Origin: Sulfurimicrobium sp963779055
GTDB taxonomy: Bacteria; Pseudomonadota; Gammaproteobacteria; Burkholderiales; Sulfuricellaceae
Length of the DNA: 64,000 bases
Reading direction: 5' to 3'
Assembly (NCBI GenBank): GCA_963779055.1
Contig: CAVZWN010000004.1
Coordinates: 124,001 to 188,000, forward strand
Shown here: positions 8,600-17,639 of the stretch, piece after piece
Numbering within the stretch: position 1 is the first letter of the stretch
Layout: the number at the start of each line of letters is the position of its first letter
Position numbers and translations under genes: made by a program
The notes under the pieces: generated by a model
Databases searched by the model: none
The model's input: only the letters and a program-made list of their open reading frames with translations
What the model was told of the DNA's origin: nothing

Positions 8600-8709
8600 G
8601 TGTAGTCCCCTTTCAGTTTGGTTGATGTTACAAACAGTCCAGCAACAGCTTTATATCAAGCCGCAAAACCTTGTGTCAAGCGGTTCTGCGAAGTTTCATG
8701 TCAAATAAT

Positions 8710-11130
8710 TTAATGTTTGACGGCAGGGGCAGCAGCCTTCCCCTCTACGGCTGCAGGGATCGAATCCACTTCATCTGCATTTTCCGGCAATGCCTCCGGC
8801 TTCCTTTCCAGCGCAAGATCAAGAACTTGATCAATCCACTTAACCGGATGAATCTCGAGCTTTCCCTTGATGTTGTCAGGAATTTCAGCCAGATCCTTGA
8901 CGTTTTCCTGCGGGATCAGGACTATCTTGATTCCACCCCGGTGCGCCGCCAGCAATTTCTCTTTCAACCCCCCGATCGGCAATACTTCGCCCCGCAGGGT
9001 GATCTCGCCTGTCATCGCCACATCGGCCCGTACCGGGATTCTGGTCAGGATGGAAACCATGGCTGTCGTCAGCGCAACGCCAGCACTCGGCCCATCCTTG
9101 GGTGTCGCCCCTTCTGGCAAGTGGATGTGGATATCGTTCTTCTGATAAAAATCTTCCGCAATACCCAACCCGCGCGCACGGCTGCGCACTACGGAAAGTG
9201 CGGCCTGAATAGATTCCTGCATCACCTCACCCAGTTTTCCGGTGGTGGTCATTTTTCCTTTACCAGGCAAAGCAACGCCCTCAATAGTCAGCAGCTCACC
9301 GCCGACTTCGGTCCAGGCCAGACCCGTCACTTGTCCGATCTGGTTACGCTGCTCCGCCACACCAAAGGTAAAGCGCTGCACGCCGAGATACTTATCAAGG
9401 TTTCGCACCGTCACCGAGACTTTCTTGCTCCCTTTCTTTAGCAACAGTTCTTTCACCACCTTGCGGCAAATTTTGGCAATCTCGCGCTCCAGACTGCGCA
9501 CACCTGCTTCACGCGTGTAGTACCGCACCACGTCACGCACCACACTCTCCGGCACGCTGATTTCAGAGTCTTTCAGGCCATGGGTCTTGAGCTGCTTGGG
9601 CAGCAGATAGCGCATGGCAATATTGATTTTCTCGTTCTCGGTATAGCCGGAAAGACGAATCACCTCCATGCGGTCGAGCAAAGGAGCCGGAATATTCATG
9701 GTATTGGAAGTGGCGACGAACATCACATCCGAAAGGTCATACTCCACCTCGACGTAATGATCGACGAAAGTATGGTTCTGCTCCGGATCGAGCACTTCCA
9801 GCAGGGCAGACGAGGGATCACCGCGGAAATCCATTCCCATCTTGTCCACTTCATCCAGCAGGAACAGCGGATTGCGCACCGCCACCTTGCTCATGCTTTG
9901 CAATATCTTGCCCGGCATGGAGCCAATATAGGTGCGGCGATGGCCGCGAATCTCGGATTCGTCGCGTACGCCACCCAGCGCCATGCGAACGAACTTGCGG
10001 TTGGTCGCACGGGCGATGGACTGGCCCAGTGAGGTTTTGCCCACACCAGGAGGCCCGACCAGGCACAGGATCGGCGCTTTCAGCTTGTCCACACGCTGCT
10101 GCACTGCAAGATACTCGACGATGCGCTCCTTGACCTTCTCCAGGCCGTAGTGATCTTCATCCAGAACCGCTTCGGCCGCAGCCAGATCCTTGCTGATCTT
10201 GGTTTTTTTCTTCCATGGCAAGCCGACCAGCACATCAATGTAATTACGCACCACGGTCGCCTCGGCCGACATCGGCGACATCAGCTTGAGCTTCTTGAGT
10301 TCCGCGTCTGCCTTGGCCTTGGCTTCCTTGGGCATCTGCGCAGCCTTGATTTTTTTCTCCAGCTCGTCGAGATCGGCGCCCTCATCCATGTCGCCCAGCT
10401 CTTTCTGGATCGCCTTGACCTGCTCGTTGAGGTAATACTCGCGCTGGCTCTTCTCCATCTGGCGCTTGACCCGGCCGCGAATGCGCTTTTCGACCTGCAG
10501 GATGTCGATTTCTGAATCCAGCTGACCCAGCAGGTGTTCCAGGCGTTCGTGCACCGGGAACATTTCCAGCACATGCTGCTTCTGCTCCAGTTTCAGCGGC
10601 AGATGCGCGGCGATGGTATCAGCCAGACGCCCCGCCTCGTCGATACTGGCGAGAGAAGTCAGAATTTCAGGCGGGATTTTCTTGTTCAGCTTGACGTATT
10701 GATCAAACTGGGCAAAAACACTGCGCATCATCGCTTCGGTTTCGTTGTCATTCTCGGCAGGCGCTGGAATCACATCGGCCTGGGCGGAGAAATAGCCATC
10801 ATCATCAATGAACTCGGTCACTTCCGCGCGCTGATTGCCTTCCACCAGCACTTTGACCGTACCGTCAGGCAGCTTGAGCATCTGCAAAATACTGGCGACG
10901 CTGCCAATCCGGTACAGATCATCCAGAGTCGGCTCATCCTTGGCTGCGGATTTCTGCGCCACCAGCAGAATATGCTTGCCCGATTCCATGGCCGCCTCAA
11001 GCGCCTTGATGGATTTTGGGCGACCCACAAAAAGGGGAATCACCATATGCGGGAAAACCACTACATCGCGCAAAGGCAACAAAGGCAGTTTTACGGGACT
11101 GGAAAGCGGTTCGTGCGTTTGTAACGACAT
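8710..11130 (-). CDS. lon: ATP-dependent protease Lon
   Basis: The 806-residue product has the N-terminal substrate-binding domain (LPLLPLRDVVVFPHM), a coiled central region, the AAA+ module and the C-terminal protease domain. The AAA+ module carries Walker A GPPGVGKTS and Walker B LFLLDEVDK. The protease domain has the catalytic serine in PKDGPSAGVA and the lysine in GGLKEKLLAA. It degrades misfolded and short-lived regulatory proteins in the cytoplasm. It follows clpX by about 150 bases on the same strand, in a protein quality-control cluster tig-clpP-clpX-lon-hupB. Length and motifs are intact. Confidence 0.98.
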   Translation of the reverse strand: MSLQTHEPLSSPVKLPLLPLRDVVVFPHMVIPLFVGRPKSIKALEAAMESGKHILLVAQKSAAKDEPTLDDLYRIGSVASILQMLKLPDGTVKVLVEGNQRAEVTEFIDDDGYFSAQADVIPAPAENDNETEAMMRSVFAQFDQYVKLNKKIPPEILTSLASIDEAGRLADTIAAHLPLKLEQKQHVLEMFPVHERLEHLLGQLDSEIDILQVEKRIRGRVKRQMEKSQREYYLNEQVKAIQKELGDMDEGADLDELEKKIKAAQMPKEAKAKADAELKKLKLMSPMSAEATVVRNYIDVLVGLPWKKKTKISKDLAAAEAVLDEDHYGLEKVKERIVEYLAVQQRVDKLKAPILCLVGPPGVGKTSLGQSIARATNRKFVRMALGGVRDESEIRGHRRTYIGSMPGKILQSMSKVAVRNPLFLLDEVDKMGMDFRGDPSSALLEVLDPEQNHTFVDHYVEVEYDLSDVMFVATSNTMNIPAPLLDRMEVIRLSGYTENEKINIAMRYLLPKQLKTHGLKDSEISVPESVVRDVVRYYTREAGVRSLEREIAKICRKVVKELLLKKGSKKVSVTVRNLDKYLGVQRFTFGVAEQRNQIGQVTGLAWTEVGGELLTIEGVALPGKGKMTTTGKLGEVMQESIQAALSVVRSRARGLGIAEDFYQKNDIHIHLPEGATPKDGPSAGVALTTAMVSILTRIPVRADVAMTGEITLRGEVLPIGGLKEKLLAAHRGGIKIVLIPQENVKDLAEIPDNIKGKLEIHPVKWIDQVLDLALERKPEALPENADEVDSIPAAVEGKAAAPAVKH

Positions 11131-11244
11131 GGGATATACACCTTAGTAAATGCTAGTCTTATTCAACTTAAGGGGAGGGCCCGGAATTTCAAGCCAGTCA
11201 GGAAAATAAACTACAGTAAGCGGGAGGGTATGGCAAAGGAAAGA

Positions 11245-11270
11245 TCCGGAAGCGCAGGCGCGCTTCCGGA
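11245..11270 (-). terminator. Strong hairpin between clpX and lon
   Basis: Ten-base arms CCGGAAGCGC and GCGCTTCCGG enclose an AGGC loop, 11 bases past the clpX stop. On the minus strand it is followed by ATCTTTCCTTT, a weak U-tract. It probably causes partial termination after clpX, letting lon also use its own promoter. Confidence 0.5.
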
Positions 11271-11280
11271 ACGGCATAAA

Positions 11281-12537
11281 TCAGGCAACCTGTGGCTGAT
11301 CAGCGTAAATCATGAGCGGCTTGCTTTCGCCGTTCACTACACCATCATCCACCACCACCTTGCTGACATTCGACATGGACGGCAAATCGTACATGGTATC
11401 CAGCAGCGCATGCTCCAGAATGGATCGCAAGCCACGGGCACCGGTCTTGCGTGCCAGCGCTTTTTTGGCGATTGCATCCAGCGCATCTTCACGGAATTCC
11501 AGCTCCACACCTTCCATGCCGAACAGTTTCTGATATTGCTTGGTCAGCGCGTTCTTGGGCTCGGTGAGAATGCGGATCATGGACGATTCATCCAGCTCTT
11601 CCAGCGTTGCGACGACCGGCAAACGGCCAACAAACTCAGGAATCAGACCGAACTTGATCAGATCTTCGGGCTCAACCTCGCGCAAGACTTCGCCGATATC
11701 CTTGCGGTTATCCTTGCTCTTCACTTCTGCACCAAAGCCGATACCGCCTTTTTCAGAACGGTTACTGATCACTTTTTCCAGTCCACTGAAAGCGCCACCA
11801 CAGACAAACAGGATGTTGGTGGTATCCACCTGCACGAATTCCTGATTGGGATGCTTGCGCCCGCCCTGTGGCGGAATCGAAGCCACGGTCCCCTCGATCA
11901 GCTTAAGCAAGGCTTGCTGCACGCCCTCGCCTGAAACATCGCGGGTAATGGACGGATTGTCGGACTTGCGTGAAATCTTGTCGATTTCGTCGATATAGAC
12001 AATGCCGCGCTGCGCCTTTTCGATATCGTAATCACATTTCTGCAGCAGTTTCTGAATGATGTTTTCAACATCCTCGCCCACGTAGCCGGCTTCGGTCAGG
12101 GTGGTCGCATCCGCCATGACAAACGGGACATTAAGCAGGCGCGCCAGGGTTTGCGCCAGCAAGGTCTTGCCTGAACCTGTCGGCCCGATCAACAGGATAT
12201 TGCTCTTGGCCAGTTCCACCTCGTCATTCTTGTTCTGATTTTTCAGACGCTTGTAATGATTGTACACAGCCACCGACAGAATGCGCTTGGCCTGCGCCTG
12301 GCCAATAACGTACTCATCCAGAATCTGGTTGATTTCCAGTGGCACGGGCAGATCATCAGTCCCGCTCTTGCTGGACTGATCACCACGGATTTCCTCACGG
12401 ATAATGTCGTTGCAAAGATCTACGCATTCATCACAGATAAATACCGAAGGCCCCGCAATCAGTTTGCGCACCTCATGCTGGCTCTTGCCGCAGAATGAGC
12501 AATAAAGCAATTTTTCACTGCCTGAGTCTTTTGCCAT
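11281..12537 (-). CDS. clpX: ATP-dependent Clp protease ATP-binding subunit ClpX
   Basis: The 418-residue product opens with the ClpX C4 zinc-binding domain: CSFCGKS and, about 20 residues later, CDECVDLC. The AAA+ core follows, with Walker A GPTGSGKTLLAQ and Walker B IVYIDEIDK, plus the GYVGEDVE pore loop. As a hexamer it unfolds tagged substrates and threads them into ClpP. It lies 40 bases downstream of clpP, as expected for a clpP-clpX operon. The ATG follows an AGGG element. Nothing unusual is visible. Confidence 0.98.
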   Translation of the reverse strand: MAKDSGSEKLLYCSFCGKSQHEVRKLIAGPSVFICDECVDLCNDIIREEIRGDQSSKSGTDDLPVPLEINQILDEYVIGQAQAKRILSVAVYNHYKRLKNQNKNDEVELAKSNILLIGPTGSGKTLLAQTLARLLNVPFVMADATTLTEAGYVGEDVENIIQKLLQKCDYDIEKAQRGIVYIDEIDKISRKSDNPSITRDVSGEGVQQALLKLIEGTVASIPPQGGRKHPNQEFVQVDTTNILFVCGGAFSGLEKVISNRSEKGGIGFGAEVKSKDNRKDIGEVLREVEPEDLIKFGLIPEFVGRLPVVATLEELDESSMIRILTEPKNALTKQYQKLFGMEGVELEFREDALDAIAKKALARKTGARGLRSILEHALLDTMYDLPSMSNVSKVVVDDGVVNGESKPLMIYADQPQVA

Positions 12538-12577
12538 CGTTCCCTAATCCCAAATATTCAACCGTTTCACTGTTCCA

Positions 12578-13208
12578 TTAAGCCGCAACTTCGGCTCGGT
12601 TGACAAGCACTTTGTCCACCAGACCGTACTTCACCGACTGTTCCGCGCTCATGAAGTTATCGCGATCCGTGTCTTTTTCAATCGCCTTGACGGTCTGACC
12701 GGTATGCTTCGCGAGAATCTCGTTAAGCTTCTGACGCAGAATAGAGAATTTCCTTGGCATGAATCTCGATATCCGAAGCCTGCCCCTGGAATCCGCCCAG
12801 CGGCTGATGGATCATCATGCGCGAACTGGGCAGGCTGTAACGCTTGCCCGGCGCACCTGCGGTCAGCAGCAATGCGCCCATGCTGGCGGCCTGGCCAATG
12901 CACAGCGTGGAGACATCCGGCTTGATGAACTGCATGGTGTCGTAGATCGCCATCCCCGCCGTGACTGAACCGCCGGGAGAATTGATGTAAAGGTAAATAT
13001 CCTTGTCAGGATTTTCCGATTCCAGAAACAGCAACTGGGCCACAACCAGATTGGCGCTCATTTCATTGACCGGCCCCACCAGAAAAATCACCCGCTCCTT
13101 CAACAGGCGCGAGTAAATATCGTAGGCCCGCTCGCCACGGCCGCTCTGCTCAATCACCATCGGGATATACCCGAGGTTCTGCGGATCCCAGTTACTCATT
13201 TCATTCAT
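12578..13208 (-). CDS. clpP: ATP-dependent Clp protease proteolytic subunit ClpP, with an apparent +1 frameshift
   Basis: The reading frame from ATG 13208 encodes the ClpP fold with the catalytic serine (QAASMGALLL) and histidine (MMIHQPLGG). It then runs into EILYSASEA and a stop near 12723. Deleting one T in the CTATTCTG stretch near 12740 restores EILYLRQKLNEILAKHTGQ and the rest of the protein to a stop at 12578. That stretch includes the third catalytic residue, in KDTDRDNFMS. The repaired protein has 209 residues, the normal length, with no other defect. The gene begins directly after the tig stop and precedes clpX. The break is probably a sequencing error; a real mutation would leave an inactive protease. 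Confidence 0.9.
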
Positions 13209-14507
13209 TTATTTTTTTCCCATCAATTCGTCAAAAACGATCGCCTTGTCCACAACCTGAGCCTGCGCCAGAGCCCACTCGACCACATTGCCTTCCAGCA
13301 CCAGGGATTCAATCTCTGCCATTTGCTGCGGGTTGGAGTAAAAATGCTTCACCACCGAGTCCGGATCTTCATAGCTTTGCGCAACCTCTTCAACCTGAGC
13401 ACGAATTTGCTCTGGTTTGGCATCGAGCTCATTAGATTTGACCACTTCCGCCAAAATCAAGCCCAGCGCGACGCGGCGTTTTGCCTGATCGCGGTGCAAT
13501 TCCGGCGTCTGCATGCCGTCCATCACCTTTACACCATGAGAAGCCATGCTCTGGCGCATTTGCTCCATCAGACGCTCGATTTCCATTTCGACCAGCGCCG
13601 AAGGCAAATCCACTTTCGTGGCTTCCAGCAGGGATTCCATCACCTGTGACTTTACTTTCTCCTGAATCCGCTTCTTGCCTTCACGCTCCAGGCTGGCACG
13701 AATCTCGCCACGCATCTTTTCCAGATCACCATCTTCAACACCCAGGCTCTTGGCAAAATCGGCATCGATTTCGGGCAGCTTCGGCTCTTCTACTGCATTC
13801 AGGGTCACTTCGAAAGTCACGCCCTGACCTGCCAGTTCCTTGGAATGGTAATCGTCAGGGAAAGTCAGGTCGAACGTCTTGCTCTCACCGGCCTTCATCC
13901 CCACGAACTGGCCTTCGAATTCAGGCAGCGTGCGCCCTTCACCGAGTATCAGGCCGAAACCCTTGGCCTGACCACCGGCAAACTCAACACCGTCCTGCGT
14001 GCCGCGATAATCCACATTCACGCGATCGCCAGTGGCCGCCGCACGCTCAACCGCCTGATAACTGACTCGTTGCTTGCGCAATATTTCGATGGTTTTGTTG
14101 ACTTCTTCGTCGCCAATCTCCACTGCCGGACGCTCGATCGTGCTGGCGCTGATATCGCCCAGCACAACTTCCGGATAGACTTCGAAGGTAGCCGTAAACA
14201 TCATGGACTCACCAGTTCCCTGATCGGCCTTGGGTTCGATGCGCGGATAGCCGGCGACTCGTAGCTGGCTCTGCTGTACCGCATCGGAAAAACTTTTCTG
14301 CACCGACTCTCCCAGCACTTCCTGACGCACCTGGCCGCCGTGCTGCTGCTCAACCATTTTCATCGGCACTTTCCCCGGGCGGAACCCCTGCATTTTTACC
14401 GTGCGCGACACCTGCTTCAGGCGCTTTACCACCTCAGATTCAAACTGCGCCAGCGATACGGCCAGATCCAGAGTTTTTTCAAGCGGGTTCACATTTTCCG
14501 TTTGCAT
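13209..14507 (-). CDS. tig: Trigger factor
   Basis: This ribosome-associated chaperone and peptidyl-prolyl isomerase has 432 residues. The start is the ATG at 14507 (MQTENVNPLEK), preceded by AAGGA at a spacing of eight; a GTG two codons upstream is less likely. The ribosome-binding signature GFRPGKVPMKM lies at about residue 45. An FKBP-type domain (GDRVNVDYRGTQDGVEF ... GEGRTLPEFEGQFVGMKAGE) and a long helical C-terminal region follow. It heads the tig-clpP-clpX-lon operon, standard in proteobacteria, and is divergent from the rpsF operon. Confidence 0.97.
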   Translation of the reverse strand: MQTENVNPLEKTLDLAVSLAQFESEVVKRLKQVSRTVKMQGFRPGKVPMKMVEQQHGGQVRQEVLGESVQKSFSDAVQQSQLRVAGYPRIEPKADQGTGESMMFTATFEVYPEVVLGDISASTIERPAVEIGDEEVNKTIEILRKQRVSYQAVERAAATGDRVNVDYRGTQDGVEFAGGQAKGFGLILGEGRTLPEFEGQFVGMKAGESKTFDLTFPDDYHSKELAGQGVTFEVTLNAVEEPKLPEIDADFAKSLGVEDGDLEKMRGEIRASLEREGKKRIQEKVKSQVMESLLEATKVDLPSALVEMEIERLMEQMRQSMASHGVKVMDGMQTPELHRDQAKRRVALGLILAEVVKSNELDAKPEQIRAQVEEVAQSYEDPDSVVKHFYSNPQQMAEIESLVLEGNVVEWALAQAQVVDKAIVFDELMGKK

Positions 14508-14672
14508 CTTCACATTCCTTAATATGTACTTAAAATTCGGGTTACAAATCTACAACTTCCATCAGCCTGGCGCGCCTTTGCGGCGACAAAAACAAATAAT
14601 TTTTAAGTATAGCATAAGCGGCCAAATCGCTACGCCCGTGCCACTCTCAATCACAGGGAGCCGGGTAGATGC

Positions 14673-14700
14673 TTGATTGTTCCTGAGAATTTGGTAGAAT
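14673..14700 (+). promoter_or_regulatory. Sigma-70-like promoter of the rpsF operon
   Basis: TTGATT at 14673-14678 and TAGAAT at 14695-14700 are separated by 16 bases and lie about 68 bases before the rpsF start. Both boxes are close to consensus and no other good pair is seen on this strand in the 260-base gap between tig and rpsF. The start of transcription would be near 14707. Confidence 0.55.
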
Positions 14701-14767
14701 CATCGGTTTTTCCAACCTTGCCTTACCGCCCCGCATGGCGGAAGGCTTCAATCCACAAGGAGTATGC

Positions 14768-15145
14768 ATGCGACATTACGAAATCGTTTTCATCGTCCAT
14801 CCCGACCAGAGCGAACAGGTTCCGGGCATGGTCGAACGTTACCGCGGGCTTGTTACCGCCAAAAGCGGCAACATCCACCGCCTTGAAGACTGGGGCCGCC
14901 GCCAGCTGGCTTACCCGATCCAGAAAATCCACAAGGCACACTACGTGCTGATGAACATCGAATGCGACCAGGAAACCCTGGATGAACTGGAACACGCTTT
15001 CCGCTTCAACGATGCCGTCCTGCGTTATCTCATGGTCAACATGAAGGAAGCAATGACCACGCCTTCCCCGATGATGAAGGAAGAGAAATCGCGCTCCCTG
15101 CAATCCCAAGGCGAAGACCAGGCTGCTCCTGCTGCCGCGGCCTAA
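14768..15145 (+). CDS. rpsF: 30S ribosomal protein S6
   Basis: The 125-residue product begins MRHYEIVFIVHPDQSEQV. An AAGGAG lies six bases before the ATG at 14768, which decides this start over one eleven codons upstream. The compact S6 fold (YPIQKIHKAHYVLMNIE, FRFNDAVLRYLMV) is followed by an acidic, alanine-rich tail. S6 binds the platform of the 30S subunit next to S18, which is encoded two genes downstream. It heads the rpsF-priB-rpsR-rplI group. Confidence 0.97.
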   Translation: MRHYEIVFIVHPDQSEQVPGMVERYRGLVTAKSGNIHRLEDWGRRQLAYPIQKIHKAHYVLMNIECDQETLDELEHAFRFNDAVLRYLMVNMKEAMTTPSPMMKEEKSRSLQSQGEDQAAPAAAA

Positions 15146-15448
15146 GTGTCTGGCAACCGGATCGTACTGAGCGGAAAAATACTTACCATCGACCCGCTGC
15201 GTTACACCCCGGCAGGAATTCCGGCGCTGAATCTGACTCTGGGACATCAATCCAGACAAATCGAAGCCGGAATGGAACGCGAAGTTGAATGTGAAGTACA
15301 GGTTGTTGCACTGGGTGAGCTGGCTCAACAGACCGCCCGCTGCAAAGTGGAAGACGGGATCAGGATTCAGGGATTCCTCGCCAGAAGAAGCCGCAAAAGT
15401 ACGCAACTGGTTTTGCATGCAAACAGAATTGAACTGATAGATATTTAA
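15146..15448 (+). CDS. priB: Primosomal replication protein N (PriB)
   Basis: The 100-residue OB-fold protein starts at a GTG directly after the rpsF stop codon. It reads SGNRIVLSGKI, TPAGIPALNLTLGHQS and LARRSRKSTQLVLHANRIEL, all typical of PriB. It binds single-stranded DNA and helps PriA reload DnaB at stalled forks. Its place between rpsF and rpsR is characteristic of beta- and gammaproteobacteria and supports the taxonomic assignment. Confidence 0.93.
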   Translation: MSGNRIVLSGKILTIDPLRYTPAGIPALNLTLGHQSRQIEAGMEREVECEVQVVALGELAQQTARCKVEDGIRIQGFLARRSRKSTQLVLHANRIELIDI

Positions 15449-15461
15449 AGAGGTAAACAAC

Positions 15462-15689
15462 ATGGCACGTCAAATGTTCCGTCGCAAGCGCTTCTGCCGC
15501 TTCACGGTTGAAGGCATCAAGGAAATCGATTACAAGGATGTGGATCTGCTCAAGGATTTCATCTCCGAAAACGGCAAGATCATTCCGGCCCGTATCACCG
15601 GAACCAAAGCCCGCTACCAGCGCCAGCTGGGCACCGCCATCAAGCGCGCCCGCTTTCTGGCCCTGATGCCTTACACTGACCAGCACTAA
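15462..15689 (+). CDS. rpsR: 30S ribosomal protein S18
   Basis: The 75-residue product reads MARQMFRRKRFCRFTVEGI and contains KIIPARITGTKARYQRQL, the S18 signature, ending in LALMPYTDQH. An AGAGGT lies about nine bases before the ATG. It pairs with S6 in the 30S platform, and the two are co-transcribed here. Length is typical. Confidence 0.97.
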   Translation: MARQMFRRKRFCRFTVEGIKEIDYKDVDLLKDFISENGKIIPARITGTKARYQRQLGTAIKRARFLALMPYTDQH

Positions 15690-15698
15690 GGAGAAATC

Positions 15699-16148
15699 AT
15701 GCAAGTCATTCTTCTGGAAAAACTGGCCAAACTGGGCCAACTGGGTGATGTTGTTAAAGTCAAAGACGGCTATGGCCGCAACTTCCTGATCCCGCAAAAG
15801 AAAGCCAAACGCGCAACCCCAGCCAACCTGGCCGAGTTTGAAGCCAAGCGCGCCGAACTGGAAAAGGTCCAGGCTGAAATTCATGCCCAGGCAGAAGCAC
15901 GCGGCGAAAAAATCAACGGCACCACTGTGCAAATCGCACAGAAAGCTGGTGTGGATGGCCGTTTGTTCGGCTCCGTGACCACCGGTGACATTTCGGATGC
16001 GCTCAAGGCCCAGGGCCTGGAAGTGGCCAAATCCGAAGTACGTCTGCCTGACGGCCCCCTGAAGCATGTGGGCGATTTCCCCGTGGATCTGTCCCTGCAC
16101 ACCGACGTAACCGCAAGCATTACGGTATCTGTCGTAGCTGCAGCCTGA
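15699..16148 (+). CDS. rplI: 50S ribosomal protein L9
   Basis: The 149-residue product starts MQVILLEKLAKLGQLGDVV, continues with the conserved GYGRNFLIPQKKA, then the long connecting helix and the C-terminal domain (GRLFGSVTTGDI). AAGGAG precedes the ATG. It is the last gene of the operon and is followed at once by a strong terminator. Length is typical of the family. Confidence 0.97.
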   Translation: MQVILLEKLAKLGQLGDVVKVKDGYGRNFLIPQKKAKRATPANLAEFEAKRAELEKVQAEIHAQAEARGEKINGTTVQIAQKAGVDGRLFGSVTTGDISDALKAQGLEVAKSEVRLPDGPLKHVGDFPVDLSLHTDVTASITVSVVAAA

Positions 16149-16157
16149 TCGCTTCAG

Positions 16158-16199
16158 CAGAAACAAAAAAGGGCTGGCAACAGCCCTTTTTTTGTTTCT
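16158..16199 (+). terminator. Rho-independent terminator after rplI
   Basis: GGGCTG and CAGCCC enclose a GCAA loop at 16171-16186 and are followed by seven T. The stem is extended by an A-rich arm on the left pairing with the T-rich arm on the right. It ends the rpsF-priB-rpsR-rplI transcript. Confidence 0.93.
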
Positions 16200-16266
16200 G
16201 CGCCAGTCTTGCCAATTCTCCCATGAACCCGGAAACTTCGGGTTTTAGTCTGAGCAATATCATTCC

Positions 16267-17635
16267 ATGAGCGACGCACAACTCGACGCTATCAAACTTC
16301 CCCCGCATTCCATCGAGGCGGAACAGTCCGTGCTCGGCGGGCTGTTGCTGGACAACAGCGCTTGGGACAGGATCGCCGATGTCATAGCTGAAAGTGATTT
16401 CTACCGCCACGACCATCGCCTGATCTTTCGCCATATTTTCAGGCTGCTCGAAGGCGGCAGGCCGGCGGACGTCATCACGGTTTCCGAAGCACTTGAAAAC
16501 AGCGCCGAACTGAATAACGTGGGTGGACTCGCCTACCTTGCTGCACTGGCACAAAACACGCCGAGTGCAGCCAACATCAAGCGCTATGCGGAAATCGTGC
16601 GTGACCGTGGCGTCATGCGCAAGCTATCCGAAGTCGGCACTGCCATCTCTGACAGCGCCTACAATCCGGTGGGCCGCAGCGCCGGGCAATTGCTGGATGA
16701 AGCAGAATCCAAGGTTTTCGAAATCGCCGAAGCCAATGCGCGCGGCAAGCAGGGTTTCGTTGAAATCCAGCCTCTGTTGATTCAGGTGGTGGAGCGGATC
16801 GACGAACTGTTCCAGCGCGACAATCCCAATGAAGTCACCGGCATCCCCACCGGCTTTCACGATCTGGACCAGAAAACATCCGGCCTGCAGCCCGGCGATC
16901 TGATCATCGTGGCGGGCCGTCCCAGTATGGGAAAGACCGCTTTTTCCATCAATATCGGCGAAAATGTCGCGCTCAACACCGGCCTTCCCGTTGCCATCTT
17001 CAGTATGGAAATGGGCGGCGCCCAGCTGGCCATGCGTATGATCGGTTCGGTGGGAAAGCTGGACCAGCAGAAGATCCGCACCGGCCAGTTGCAGGACGAT
17101 GACTGGCTGCGCCTGACCAATGCCGTGGGCAAGCTCAACGACGCCCCGATCCACATCGACGAAAGCGGCGCTCTTACGGCGCTCGAACTGAGGGCGCGTG
17201 CCCGGCGCCTGCACCGCCAGTGCGGCAAGCTGGGCCTGATCATTATCGACTACCTGCAGCTCATGAGCGGCAGCGGCGGCGGCGAGAACCGCGCCACGGA
17301 AATTTCCGAAATCTCGCGTTCTCTCAAGGCGCTGGCAAAGGAACTGGAAGTGCCGGTGATCGCACTTTCCCAGCTTAACCGCAGCCTCGAACAGCGCCCC
17401 AACAAGCGCCCGGTCATGTCCGACCTGCGCGAATCCGGTGCGATCGAGCAGGATGCCGACGTGATCCTGTTCATCTACCGCGACGAAGTCTACAACCAGG
17501 ACTCCCCAGAGAAAGGGCAGCGCAGAAATCATTATCGGCAAGCAGCGTAACGGCCCGATCGGCACGGTGAGAATGACTTTCCTCGGAGAGTACACCCGTT
17601 TTGAAAATTATGCGCACGGTGGTGGAGACTACTAA
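16267..17635 (+). CDS. dnaB: Replicative DNA helicase DnaB, with an apparent +1 frameshift near the C-terminus
   Basis: The frame from ATG 16267 covers the N-terminal helical domain and the RecA-like motor (Walker A GRPSMGKTAFSI; LIIIDYLQLMSG; LSQLNRSLE). It then leaves the family pattern at PEKGQRRNHYRQAA and stops at 17550. Removing one G from the GGG at 17515-17517 restores AEIIIGKQRNGPIGTVRM and TRFENYA, with a stop at 17633-17635. That gives the normal length of 455 residues. DnaB unwinds DNA ahead of the replication fork and is essential in bacteria. The shift at a homopolymer is therefore most likely a sequencing error. The repaired stop is five bases before the alr start. Confidence 0.93.
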
Positions 17636-17639
17636 TCCC

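Noticed and set aside
14723..16166. Minus-strand frames of 246 and 268 codons opposite the ribosomal protein operon
   Set aside because: They are antisense to rpsF, priB, rpsR and rplI, all certain genes, and have no independent evidence.
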